A DNA stretch of 64,000 nt. Source: Amborella trichopoda (taxonomy: Eukaryota > Streptophyta > Magnoliopsida > Amborellales > Amborellaceae). The position numbers were made by a program, and so were the translations under genes. The notes beneath the pieces were generated by a model. The model was not told the origin of the DNA. It searched no databases and saw only the letters and a program-made list of their open reading frames with translations. This document shows, piece by piece, positions 10,285-21,969 of this stretch; positions within the stretch are counted from its first letter, which is position 1; each line of letters begins with the position of its first letter. The stretch lies in NCBI RefSeq assembly GCF_000471905.2, contig NW_006498445.1, positions 776,505-840,504 on the forward strand. The letters are read 5' to 3'.

Positions 10285-10640
10285 GGGCTGAGCCAAGTCT
10301 GGGCCACCATGCTCCGAGGATCGGGGCTGGGTGGCTCCATGGCCAGCTAGTTTAGCCCTATTTTTTTTTTTTTTTTTCTCTTTCGTTTTTTTATTTTATT
10401 TAGTCTAGCCCCAATAGGGGCTAGGGCTGGACCACTATGCTTCGAGGGTCAGGGTTGAGCCAGGGGCGAACCACTATGCTCCGAGGGTCGGGGTTGGGCC
10501 AACTTGAGTGGGGCTAGGATTGGGCTATCCAGTTTAGCCCTCCTTTTCTTTATTTTTTCTCTTTTATTTTTTTTTATTTTATCTAGTCCGGCCCAAATAA
10601 GTCTAGAGTTGGGCCTGGGCCAGGGCCTCTTTGCCAAGGT
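10285..10640. repeat. Tandemly duplicated GGGCTRGGGYTGG-rich block with poly-T
   Basis: Two copies of a roughly 165-bp block, each running from a GC-rich part (ATGCTCCGAGGATCGGGGCT, ATGCTCCGAGGGTCGGGGTT) through TTTAGCCC into a T-rich TTTATTTTAT tract and then YCTAGYCC. The base composition differs sharply from the surroundings. It is probably part of a non-coding transposable element; no ends were defined. Confidence 0.6.
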
Positions 10641-10955
10641 CCAAGCCAGACCCGACCTAAGCTTGGGCTGGCCCTATTGATTTCAAGACTAAACTACTAT
10701 ACATAAGCCCCCGCCCCAGTCTGTCTTGTTGCCCACCCTAGTGGCAATATCTTAAAACCCGAAGATTAAAATATTACATAATTAAAAGTATCAAAATATA
10801 CAGAAATGTCCGATTTTTGGACTTGATCACCCATCACAAAACTATCAGGTTCTTTGATAGAATTGAGTGATTCCCATTGAATGAGACTGATGTTGGGTTC
10901 CAAGAACAGGACTAGTCTTCTACCAAACCTAATAAGTAATTGCTCTTTAAAATAT

Positions 10956-11354
10956 GGAAAACGTTTATATAAGGTTGCAACCTTAAAATGTAGAACTACA
11001 TATGCACCTTAAAAATCCATTGAAAAAAAGTTTTTTTAATGTTGAAAAATCCTTTAATTGATCATCTTGACATCGAGATGTATGAATATGAAAAATAAAA
11101 AATAAAAATTAAGTTCCAAAAATAATGCATCTTGCAACACATTATGTAGACCGTCCATTTTCAAGATATTCATATGTTTATAGATCTACTTGATTTTAAC
11201 CATTTTTGGAGTTTAAAATTTTATAATTAGATATAAAAATAGATTTTGAGATAATGCTAATAATTTTTTACACCAAAATTACGTGTTATGTTAAAATTTG
11301 GAGATGCGCCTTAATTGGATTGTTTAAAGTTGCAACATTATAGAAACCACACCC
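10956..11354. mobile_element. Mutator-type MITE, copy 1 (399 bp, 9-bp TSD)
   Basis: Perfect 9-bp target-site duplications TTAAAATAT at 10947-10955 and 11355-11363 bound a 399-bp non-coding element. Its left end is GGAAAACGTTTATATAAGGT and its right end, read inward, is GGGTGTGGTTTCTATAATGT; both continue into GTTGCAAC. The interior is homologous, in inverted orientation, to the element at 18092-18485. A 9-bp TSD points to the Mutator superfamily. Confidence 0.85.
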
Positions 11355-11363
11355 TTAAAATAT

Positions 11364-12349
11364 TGCTCTTTGTGTATTCTCATTTTCCTATGGTTTTGTA
11401 CTTGAGTTCTTGTTTCTCTTTCTTCAGTTTTCTGACACCTCTTTCCTTATGCTTAGGTAACTTCAAATTTTGTTTTGTTGTTCGCTAACTTTGCAATGAT
11501 ATATTCTTTCCTGAAATTCTGACTTTGGAATTTGATATACTTCGAGTCCTAATTTGTTCTCTCCTTGATTGTCATATGCAATGCACACTCTGTGGAAGTT
11601 TATATTTTTTTCCTTCTTTTGTTGAATCCGTAGTCTCTTCTCCCTTTAGTTTCAGTTTAGCTGAATTTGCCATGAAAGGATCGAGACTTCTTGCATTAAA
11701 TCAATCTTTCGGGGGTTTAGCTGAATTAACATCGCCACTGATCAAGCCCAAGCTTGAATCGTGTGGTGTCTTAAACAAAATGAAACAATAGAAGAGGGGA
11801 TCTATTCTAGTGTTTCATGTTGGATGTTATCAACATGAAACACATAAGAGGATCATTTTTCTCTTTTGTTACACATAAGAGGATCATTTTTCTAAGTAAT
11901 TTGCCAATGTATTTTTTTATTTTAATTGTAACACAAGACTAGAAAATTGGACCTAATTAATATCATAATCCTTGGACTATCAAGACTTACTTGACAACCC
12001 CTTCTCATGTCAGAGTTTTGCATTTGAGTCCTTTTCTATGTGGATGTGAGCAAAACGGATTTCTGCTGACGTCTTTAATTTCATCCAAAATAAGAATAAA
12101 ATGCCAACATTTAGTATGTTTTGTTTTAGTGTATCTAGGTAATCTCCTTCAACTAGCAGCTTTGCCCGGATATTATTTTTACCGCCCATAGCCCCTGTAA
12201 TAAGGATCTAGCTTCCTCATATGCATTGCACTCCCCAAATGCCTGAGTACACATCTTCTATACGTTCCCTTCACATGTCCCAAGTACCTCCTAGCCTGGA
12301 TTGCCTGGGGAACTCTTGTCGAAATTTAATATGTATACTCCTTCACGGC
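11364..12349. other. Intergenic, no gene recognised
   Basis: AT-rich sequence. The only local structure is a 25-bp direct repeat around ACACATAAGAGGATCATTTT (11839 and 11870). Open frames are short, and I see no conserved protein motif. Confidence 0.5.
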
Positions 12350-12790
12350 TTTTTTTTTTTTTTTTTTTTGTTTGGGCTAGGGGACGTGACAGGGGGAGTA
12401 GGGCAGCCGACTACTTGAGAGTGACCTACTCTGCTGCCCCATGCCCACCACATCATCAAAGCATGATACGACATTAGCCTCGAAAATGCCCCAAAGAGTT
12501 CCTTTCTTGATGTGGCCCATGAAATTGGAATGACCGTGGTTTTTGTTTTAAAGGTGTTGATATCCATCACAACTTCAAATTCTTTACTACGTTTTTCCTT
12601 CCACACCTGCCACATCACAATAGTTCTCCACAATGGTGCTATGAAATTATCAATGGAGAAAGAAAGTAGCCACTGTAACTCAAATAGGTCTAGTACCCGA
12701 TGCTATAAGCATTGGGTAGATGAACAATGTGTGAGAAGCCGTAGATTGCGAAAAATTTCCACAAGACCCCATCTGACCGTCTAGAGAGTA
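12350..12790 (-). mobile_element. LINE 3' fragment, minus strand
   Basis: A T21 tract at 12350-12370 is the poly(A) tail of a minus-strand retrotransposon. The adjoining minus-strand frame reads APLWRTIVMWQVWKEKRSKE near 12600-12650, which is typical of the zinc-binding reverse-transcriptase C-terminal (zf-RVT) region of plant L1 LINEs. The copy is 5'-truncated at about 12790. Confidence 0.55.
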
Positions 12791-13317
12791 ATGCCGTCAC
12801 CTTTTGATCTAAGTCTTCTATTCTAGTGGCTAAGTTTACAATTTGCCCCTAAGGAACAAATTGTACTCACTTTTCCTTATGTATTTATTTACAAATAAGG
12901 CGACCTAGTCTAGAACTTGAAGTTTTGAACCTATCCATCATTCAAAAAGGAAATTACAAGGGAACTTGTTCGGAATTTTAAGTTCCGAACTGGTCTTTCA
13001 CCAAGAAAATAGATGGGACCCTACTCAAAACATGAACTTCCAAGCAAAATTGCCACTCAAAAAATAGAAGAAAAAAATACTTTGGAACGTTAGGCTCTGA
13101 ACCGGAACTTCAAGCTAAACCAAGGCATTTTGGAGAACAAAAGAAGGAATGTAAGATATGAAAAATAAAGGATTTTTTTTAACTTCCACAAACTATAAAG
13201 GACACTTATGAAAATTTCTCTAAAAATATAAAAGTAATTATTTGATTTATTTTTCAAAAATTATTTTTCACTTGATCTCTTTGAAAGGACCAAAGCATGC
13301 ACTATTAGCTATTCAGT

Positions 13318-13615
13318 TGAGGTTTGTATGAGGTGCTCACCTTATACCATACACGTAAAGCACACCTTTAAATTTTTATGGGAGATGTAGTTTTGGTGTA
13401 GAAACCTTATGATGGCTTGAAAATCCATGTTCACCCATAATTATGAAATTTAAAAATTCTAAAAAGCAGTAACAAATCGAGCAGATCTATAAGCACATGA
13501 ATACCTTGAAAAATAAATGGCCAAGATAATTATTTTTAGGACTTAATTTTAGTTTTCCTTCATTGTAGACATGAGGGTGCATCCCTAGTGTGAGGGTACA
13601 CTCAAGCGGACCACA
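13318..13615. mobile_element. Diverged relative of the Mutator MITE (copy 3)
   Basis: The middle (about 13440-13530) matches the 18.1-kb and 11.0-kb MITEs, including a GATCTATAAGCA string after ATCGAGCA and a following AT-rich block in the same order. The ends are similar in plan, with near-palindromic GGTGCTCACC on the left and GAGGGTGCATCCCT on the right. No target-site duplication was found, so the limits are approximate. Confidence 0.5.
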
Positions 13616-13629
13616 CCTCCTTCACATTT

Positions 13630-14196
13630 GACTTACATTACTACATGAAGGGAGGTGGGGAGATGTTGCACTTCTTCAAGATGGGGTTACTCTCCTATGA
13701 ATGGCATGCACCATGCACCATGCACCATAAAGGTGCCCATTCATGAGAAAGTTACTCACATGAATGAGATGCTCCTTTCGCTCATTATAAAAAGAGAGGG
13801 GTGGAGGCCTCTACATAACAACAACATACACAAAAGAAAGGTGTGAGAGCTTCTATTGAGATAGAGAAAGTGTGTGAAAGAGAGTGAGTACAATCTCTCT
13901 CCCATTCAAGTTCTAATGATAGAACCGGCCCTAAGAGATAGAGTTGTACGTGAGAGTCAAGCTTGGACTGCTCCTCAATCGCGTTTGTAAGAGTATTTGT
14001 GAGCTTCCACCTCGTTCAGGATTTACGGTGTAGAATATATTTCGGTAGCTTGTAGTTGTCGGACGTGCCTATGTGAGTTGATCATTCCTCTCCACATTCA
14101 TTCACCAAAACTATTTTACAATCACTTAGGTATGATACTCGGTTCTCAATTGATTATTTTGCTTCCGCTTCAGTTGTTGGACCATTTATTCCAACA
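13630..14196 (+). mobile_element. Probable copia-type solo LTR, left end undefined
   Basis: A TATA box (ATTATAAAAAGAG at about 13784) precedes a transcribed-looking region. The right edge is GCTTCCGCTTCAGTTGTTGG followed by ACCATTTATTCCAACA, the usual 3' end of many plant copia LTRs. No primer-binding site follows at 14197, so this would be a solo LTR. I could not place the left TG end or a TSD. Confidence 0.4.
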
Positions 14197-16769
14197 TTTA
14201 TATCCATACTTCTTTAAGTTGAAATGATCATTTCGAAGATTTTTCAACTTTGAAACACCCTTTTTTCCTGAAGTTTTGAGGTGCACCTTACTTTTGTAGT
14301 ATAAGGTTGAAAACTCATGTAAATTTTTTCCTGCCATAATACATGTACCCAAAAGGTATTCTACTCCCATAGGAGTAGAATGCGCATATACTGCCTTGGG
14401 TAAAATCTCACCGAGAATAAATTTTAGGAAACCAAATTTTAGGGATGTACCCACTTCAAACATAGATTAATCTAAATTAAAAAAAACCAATTTAGTAGTA
14501 CCATCTATGCACTTGGAAAAATAATGTCTTGAGATTGAATAGAGACCCTCCATATGGCAAAGAACTCAAATTTCAATATATATTTTTTTTCGAATAATCA
14601 TCTAATAATTCTTGAGTGGTTCTCAAAATTTCAGATTGGAAAAAAATCCTCCCAAGTAAATCTGATAACCAAGGGAATAGAAGTAAACTATGCCTCTATG
14701 TATGTGTTTATTTGACTCATTTGGAGGATAAAATGGATGCTTCCGTCAGTCAAAAGATTTCACATTCGTACCAGTTTCAAACTTTCAATTTCAAAAAAAC
14801 AGACCATTTCTCGAATTAATGGCAGGAAATGGCTTCCTTTTTATATAATCGGTTTGAACAACTATCTATTCTAGAAGCAATTCCTGTTTTTGTTCCTTTG
14901 TGTGCCATGTTTCTTTCACGTTTTCTTTTCTTCTTCCTAACATTTCCTATGATACCCTTCACATTTAAAATGTTTTCAAATTGTGGCAGTGGACCAATTT
15001 CGTGTTCTTCTTAACCTTGATGCTCCATTTTGTTCCATGTGTCTCATGATTATGTCACAGAAGAGAAAATGTCACAAACTCACAAGAGTTTTCAAAGTGA
15101 AGACATTAAAAAAAGAAGAGTTTTCGAAGTGAAGACATTAAAAAACAATGTTTTCAAAGTGAAGAATACCAGTTACCAAACCAGCTCATTTGGCTTTATA
15201 TTGTCACTAGACAGAAGTCATTATTTGCCCAATAAATTACAATTGACCAGTATTAAATACATGCTACATGACTACAAATGTTTATGTTTGTTGCCTTAGG
15301 TGCCACAAACCAAAAAAAAAGAAACCCTAAACAAATGTGATTGTTTGGCAGTCACATGCAACAAGTCACAAGTGGAAATATTGAAGGGAAAAAATAATAA
15401 AGATCAAACCACACACACGGGGAAAATTCAACATGCTCATAGCAACAGCTGGCACATCACTATCCCTCCTCCAATCTTGAATCTTGAATCTTGTAGTAGC
15501 TATTTTTCTAATATTTTTCAGAGAAATTCTCATATAGGGCCTGTTTCTTAAACGATTTTTCGCCGGACTATTATTGTCCTGTATTTATTTTTGTAGAAAG
15601 CGATAGATATTGTAGCCAGGCTTTTTTATTTTTTTTGACTTTTAACGTTAATACTTATTTAGATGTGAAAGTGCTTTTTCAGACTAATGAAAAAACTCTT
15701 TCAGAAAACAAACATTCCCAAGGTACTCCCAAAGTGCTTTCACAAGAAGCAAACGGGGAGAACGAGAAAAATAGCTAAAAAGAAGTTGACAGTTGCGATA
15801 CGACGCACATAATCATGTACAAGGTACCCTAGGCCCTATGCATTAGGGTGGATAAATGCGGAACAAGAATAGTAGGATAAAATAGATTTTAATAAAATAA
15901 ATACCAAGCTCTACCCAGATGGCTCTGTCATCAAATTTCAGGGGGAAAAAAAAAAGAAACATTGAAAACAATTAGCTTACAACATATGTGTTGGCACAAA
16001 GGGAGGAAAGAATAACTCCTAAAGTATTTGAAAAAAAAAAAAAAAAAGAATCATGGGTCTTTTTCTATTTATATAATCCTCGAGATAAATTCAGAAGTAT
16101 TTTCATGGATGCAAGCATACAATGTGTCTTATGAGAGCATGCTATACGCATTCCTTTCTATAGAAGGTTTGGATTGGACCAAGTGGAAGTGAAATTTCAC
16201 AAATTTAAAATAGAGATAGAATTGTGGAGTGCACGTGCTTTCTGAAATACAAATATTATTATATGGTTTTACCTGAGAGAGTGGAATATATGAAACCAAT
16301 AGATCTGAAGATTACAAAATACTAACCGCCGTAAAGAGGGTGCTCATAAAGCCATTGATCTTGCACCAAATCTCACCCTGGAGACGAATCGAGCTCCACA
16401 ATCAACTTTGCCTACCGATCCTATACGTAGTGATCTAATTCTAAGGCAAGAACCACAACCTATAGAATATTTACGATATCGAACTATTAAGGCATGTTTC
16501 GTTGGTGAGTAAATATTTTCCCATGAAAAATATTTACATAAGTAAACACCCAGCAGGAACGACTTTTGCAAACTTTCTTCTTACAATGTTTGTCAACACG
16601 TTTAAAAAGCATTGCGAAATGAATTACATATGTTTGGTAACTTGATTGGTATTTAAATATAGTTTGTAAATATATTAAATCTATACATGTAATATTTAAA
16701 TATTATAACTAAATATATATAACATAAAAAATATATAAATATTACATAACTATTATATTATATAAGTTT
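14197..16769. other. Intergenic, no gene recognised
   Basis: AT-rich sequence without supported genes. A minus-strand frame at 14170-14463 looks somewhat protein-like but matches nothing that I recognise. Near 15080-15165 the string TTTTCRAAGTGAAGACATTAA is repeated about three times. From 16630 to 16780 the sequence is almost pure A/T. Confidence 0.5.
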
Positions 16770-17253
16770 TATTTAAATATTATAGGAAAATTATAGATAC
16801 TCCACAAAATGAACTTCATAAACATCTTCCCCCCAATACTTTTAGTATCATACCCTATACCCAAATTTTGTTTTTTCTTGTATTTACTCTCAATCAAAAA
16901 ATAAAAAAACCTGAGGCTAAAATACCTTTCTCTTATCTAAGTCTCTTTACCCACCCTCTCTTTCTCTCTCTCTACCTGCCTTCTCTCTTTTTTTCTCTCT
17001 ACCAGCCCTCTCTCTTTCTACTCGCCCTCTCTTACTCTCTCTACCCGCTTGTCTGTCTCTTTCTCTCTCTCTCTAGAGAAAGATTTTGAGAGAGCAAAAA
17101 AAATAGGTAGAGAGAGATTTCACAGAGAGAGGATGGGTAGAAAGAGAGTAAGAGAAAAGGCAAGTAGAGAGAAGGGGCAGGTAGTGAGAGAAAGAGAGAG
17201 CGGATAAGAGAAAGTGAGAGAGGACACAAAGGGCAGGTAGAGAGTGGGGCGAC

Positions 17254-17285
<32 letters not shown>

Positions 17286-17475
17286 GGCAGGTAGAGAGAG
17301 AGGGCAAGTAGAGAGAGAGAAAGAGAGAAGGTGGGTAGAGAGGGTGAGAGAGATAAATACAAGAAAAGAAAAAGTGTTTGGGTCTATTGTGTGATAAAAG
17401 TATTGGTGAGGAAGATATCTACAAAGTTCATTTTAGGGGATATCTATAATTTTTTCAATATTATATTACATAAAT
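16770..17475. mobile_element. Fold-back element: CT-rich arm and GA-rich arm forming one long imperfect hairpin
   Basis: The left arm (16770-17077) is pyrimidine-rich (CTACCTGCC, CTACCAGCC and CTACCCGC in CTCT tracts). The right arm (17078-17475) is its inverted copy in purines. Outside the CT/GA tracts the outer arms also pair: left ACTCCACAAAATGAACTTC and AATACTTTTA match the reverse complement of right AAGTTCATTTTAGGGGATAT and TAAAAGTATT. The centre is TCTAGAGA near 17072. A (TA)n block sits in the right arm at 17253-17278. No coding capacity was found. Confidence 0.7.
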
Positions 17476-17494
17476 ATATACTATATTATAATAT

Positions 17495-19100
17495 GAGAAA
17501 TGATTCTATAGGACCCTGCCACATATAGTGGTGAGACCCTATAGATCACCGTAGATCTCAAGACTCACTTCTCAAGATAAAAATTCAATTGCCCTTATAC
17601 TTACCTTCTTTTTCTCTCTCTCCTTAAATTTCTCAGAATAAGTACAACAAGAGTTGTCCTTGTCTCTAAAGTTCTCTCTCTCAAGCAAGATGAACGCTCC
17701 TCTCTCCTCCCTCACTTTTTCTCTTTGTCTAGTCTTTCACCCTCACAACCTCTCTCTTCTCTTTCCCTCAGTGCTCCCCGCTTCCCTGCACCTCGCTCTC
17801 ACCCTCATGGCTTTCCTCTTCTCTTTCCCTCATGACTTTCCTGCACCTCTCTCTCTCAAACCCCGCAAAACAACTACCTCAACAGATACCACCTTCCCAG
17901 CTACGACCAAGGTACAATATTCTCTCTCTATTACATCATAATATTAGGGTTTAGTGTGATTTTACAAGTTTCAATGTTAGGCCTTTTTTAAATTAAAGAT
18001 TTCAAAAAAGTTTGGGCCTGTATAGGATTAGGGTTTAGGGTGGTTTTATAGGTTTGAACATTGGGGCTTTTTAAATTAGAGATTTTAAAAAGGGTATGGT
18101 TTCCTTAAGGTTGCAACCTTAAACAATCCAATTATGGCGCACATTCAAAATTTATCATAACATAAAATTTTGATGTAAAATATTTTAAGGATTCTCTCAA
18201 AATCTATTTTCATATCTAATTATAAAATTTTAAACTCCAAAAATAGTTAAAATCAAGTAGATCTATAAGCATATGAAAATCTTGAAAATGGACGGTCTAG
18301 ATAATATATTGTAAGATGCACTATTTATGGGACTCAAAATCCTTTTTTTTGTCATAGTCATGCATCTCCATGTCGAGATGATCAATTAGAGGATTTTTCA
18401 ACATTAAAACAACCTTTTCTGATGGATTTTTGAGGTGCATTCCCAGTTCTACATTTAATGTTGCTACTTTATATAAACTTTTTCCTTTTAAAAAATCTAT
18501 GGTTCTATAGGGTTTAGGGTGCTTTCTAAAACCTAGTTTTAGAGGTTTGAATGTCAGGGCTTTTTTAAATGAGCGGTTTTAAAAATATATATGGCTTTGT
18601 ATATAATGAAATTGTTGTTCATAGCTGCAAAACCCTTGAAAATGTACTTTACTGCCAAATTTTTAGTGATTTTTCTTCATTCAAATGGTTTTGTTCAAGA
18701 CTATACCTCTGCAACTTATTCTTAGATTTTGTTGAATAAATTTTTTTTGCAATTTTAAAAATCTTGGTTTATTCTCAGTTTTCCACAAATTGTTGAATAA
18801 ATGTTATTCATGTTCTTCCATTTACCATCATATTTTCTTCCATCACAACCTTTATTGTATTTCTTATTCATACATGAAACAAATATCTTAATTCTTTAAT
18901 AATGGTTTGAGTTTGTATTACCTATAATGCATTTGTTTTCCTTTTTTTAGATGATAAAAGAATTGATGTATATAACTTTTGTAGTTCTGATGAAATTGAT
19001 GTGTTTAATCCCTTCAATTGTATAATACATTCCAATGTTGTTTTTTCTGAACTCATAATGAAACTTGAATTCTAGAGCATTAACTTTGTCTTTGAAAGAT
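17495..19100. repeat. Left terminal inverted repeat of the MULE
   Basis: It is homologous, in inverted orientation, to 25350-28703. Matching landmarks include GGGTGAGACCC-like termini, the AATTGCCCTTAT tract, the CT-rich leader near 17650-17860, CAACTACCTCAACAGATACC, two or three AGGGTTTAGGGTG-type repeats, and TTGACTTTGTCTTTGAAAGA-like sequence at the inner end. It is interrupted by the 394-bp MITE. Confidence 0.85.
18092..18485. mobile_element. Mutator-type MITE, copy 2 (394 bp, 9-bp TSD) inside the MULE left arm
   Basis: TTTTAAAAA at 18083-18091 and 18486-18494 is a 9-bp target-site duplication. The right MULE arm near 25945-25960 (AGATTTTAACAAATCTGTGG on the minus strand) is the corresponding empty site. 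The left end is GGGTATGGTTTCC then the palindrome TTAAGGTTGCAACCTTAA. The right end read inward is GGAAAAAGTTTATATAAAGT then AGCAAC. It is an inverted homologue of the element at 10956-11354. Confidence 0.88.
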
Positions 19101-21969
19101 TGTCAATTTCATGAATATGTACTTATTGTTTGACTTTTGGTTGTTTGAGCAATGATGTGGAACCCCACCATAGTAGAAATACGGCACAAGAGTTCATGAG
19201 CATATGAATATAGGGATGAATGAATGGATGTGATAACAAGTTCAGAGTGTGTCACCTCCTTCATATGAATGAGTGGTTAATGGATTTTGTTACATGATTA
19301 ATCATCAGCAGAGTACCATAATCATGAAAGGGTGTTTAAGCAAAGTTACCATTAGATATGATGGATGGGATGGATGATCAACATGCAACTTGGATGTAAT
19401 GGTACGGAAGCATTTCCTAAGCAAGTTATAAGGCCGATTACTTTTTTAGTAGATGCTCTGGTCCTTCTTAAAAGGCTGATGAGTACAGGTGCACGTTCAT
19501 GGTTTCCCCATGAACATTTTTAAATAGATTTAGAAGGCGATATTCACTTACGTCAGTTGGAATTTGTTAGGATTTTCTATTTGTGCTTTAAAATTTAACA
19601 AAGCAGGCTGCTTGATTCTTCACCTTCTTGCCTGTAATATGTTGTATGTTGTGGTTTTCCTTTCTGTTTCTTTTCTTCTTAAGACTTGACTCTATATTGA
19701 TTGGATTCTTATGTCTCTATGATGCAAGCAATGATTTGTCTTCAATTGACTGGATTCTCATGTATCTATAATGCAAACAATGGTTTTGCTTTAATTGTAT
19801 CATGTTCTCTCTGTCTCTCTCTCTCTCAGAGGGAGAGAGAGAGAGAGAGAGAGGAGAGAGAGTCCTCTCTACAATAGTAGCTCACACATACACACATACT
19901 CATTTTGTTTTGATGAGAGTGTTTAATGAGTGGGGTTGCTTTCTTTTGATTACACATAAGTCCTTTTGGAGACTTGACTTTGTTGTGGTCATACAGATTT
20001 AACGTGTAAATACCCTGGATCATGCCTTAACTAATAATGGGAACTATCTGGGCATTGTTAAACTACTTGTGTGCAAAGCACTATAACCCACTGCCTCTTT
20101 GACTTATTTCTACGAAATTCTAATTGACATGGTATTATATGAGCCCCTTATGTTTAGGTTAGAGTTTTGGTTTGTTTAATTATTACATGCGTGATTTTTA
20201 TTCTATTGTTTTATTGTTGACACAAGAGACATAGTCAAATGTTTGTTTTCTTTCTTTCATGCTTTTTGAAAAGAAGATAACATCCAAACTTGGGGTGAAA
20301 TTACATGGGCTAAAGAAGGCCCTGGATGTTGACATTTTTGTTCAATTGTATAGAACAGCCAGTTGAAATTTTACGTCCCATATTGAGTGCAAAAATGTGA
20401 ATTGTATAGAACAACTTCTTTTTACTTTATGTTGGTACTGTGAAATATTATTTAATCAATTATCGGAGAATTTATAGTTAACTTTTTATTATCTAACTTT
20501 GTAAACTTTTTTGTTATCTAAGAGATGCAATGTTATGGATATGATATAATACAGGTCGTGTATGTAGAGAGTGTGAGAGCAAGAGAAAAAAATTATAATT
20601 CGATCTATAAAATACCGAAAAATATGGTCAGGACCGTATTTTTGTAACCTTGTGTTTTTCTATATAAGGTCCAAAATTGCCCACTAGGCTTATGAAACTT
20701 GCATCATAAAGGTGATCCCTATCCCAATAATGTTTTATTGCTCAGTCTCTCTCTAATCTCTATTCTTATGAGACTTGTATTATCTATATGACAAGTAACG
20801 TTTGCATGATTTGGCGCAGCTGCCCTATTATAGGGTTGTAAAATAATGTGTTCTTCTTTTTCCTATTAATGAACAATTCGGCTCTCCCCCATTGACTTAC
20901 CCAAAAAAAAAGTAACGATTACCAAGTTGTACCATATCAATAACAAAGAAGTATTATAAAATCATATAGTCTTTGTGAGCTGTCAAGGGGACATTATTCT
21001 GCTCTTATCAAATAAGATGACATTTTGTTGCCCAGCTTGCACAATTGTTTTCTGCTCTCTCTATATGGAATGAATGATTTTGGATATGGTTTACCGTTTT
21101 TGTTCATTTACTATTTGAAACTTAGTTAAGTGTTCATTGTCAATGATTTCGGTCCAATCTAGAGTGTCCGATGACAGTATGTAGAGAGAGACCATCCACA
21201 CTCATGATACTTGAGGGTGGAGGCTAAGATATACACATCAAATTTCAGCATGTAATTCTCATTTTCTATAATATTTCTATAGACTAGAACCGTAACAAGA
21301 AAAAATTGCTAGTACCATTTACAAGTGTTAAGCGGCCCACAAAGAGGTTGCTCTATACAAAAACCCAAAAAGAGGCTAAAAAAATGCTTTATATCAAAAA
21401 TATAAATAAGAAGTTTAAATAAAAAAAATGGGAGACCATATGCTAAAAAAGGTTCTAAAAAAATCCTATGTTTGTTGTCTTGTGTTGCTCCTCTTTAGCG
21501 AGATCATCGGATGCTAAGCTGGGCTGTCCCTCCCAATGAGTAGCTCCATAACAAAAGTGGGACTCATCCACAAGGGTCGGAACAAAATGTTGTGGTTGCA
21601 TCAAATTGCATGTAAAGAGTAAAAAATCACCACTAAGCAATAAATAATAGGTTTTCACTAAGAGGTTCCAAATGTCATGGCCAAAATAAATGATAGGTAC
21701 AAAAGAAATTATCATATGAAACAAAATATATTTAACTAGCTTGCATGTATGTCATTGGGAAGAGTACCATAATAGTAAAAGCATATCTAAAACGTACCAC
21801 TATAATCTTGAATCAAAGCATTCGAGGACTAACCCGTGGTCATGGCATCTATCGTTGAAATCTATAACGTATGTTAAAAAACACAATAACTTGTCATACA
21901 AGTGGTGAGAGTAAGAAGAAAAAGTAGATAAAGAGAGTATAAAGTAATCAATACTTACAACATAACCAA
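19101..21969. other. MULE interior, non-coding
   Basis: Between the left arm and the transposase remnant I find no conserved coding sequence. A CT/GA microsatellite lies at 19808-19862. The rest is AT-rich. Confidence 0.5.

Noticed and set aside
14170-14463. 97-residue minus-strand frame with somewhat protein-like sequence
   Set aside because: It overlaps the apparent end of an LTR, has no recognised family, and no flanking exon supports it.
16868-17362. Several overlapping frames in both directions in the CT/GA region
   Set aside because: They are low-complexity Leu/Ser/Tyr translations of microsatellite-like fold-back arms.
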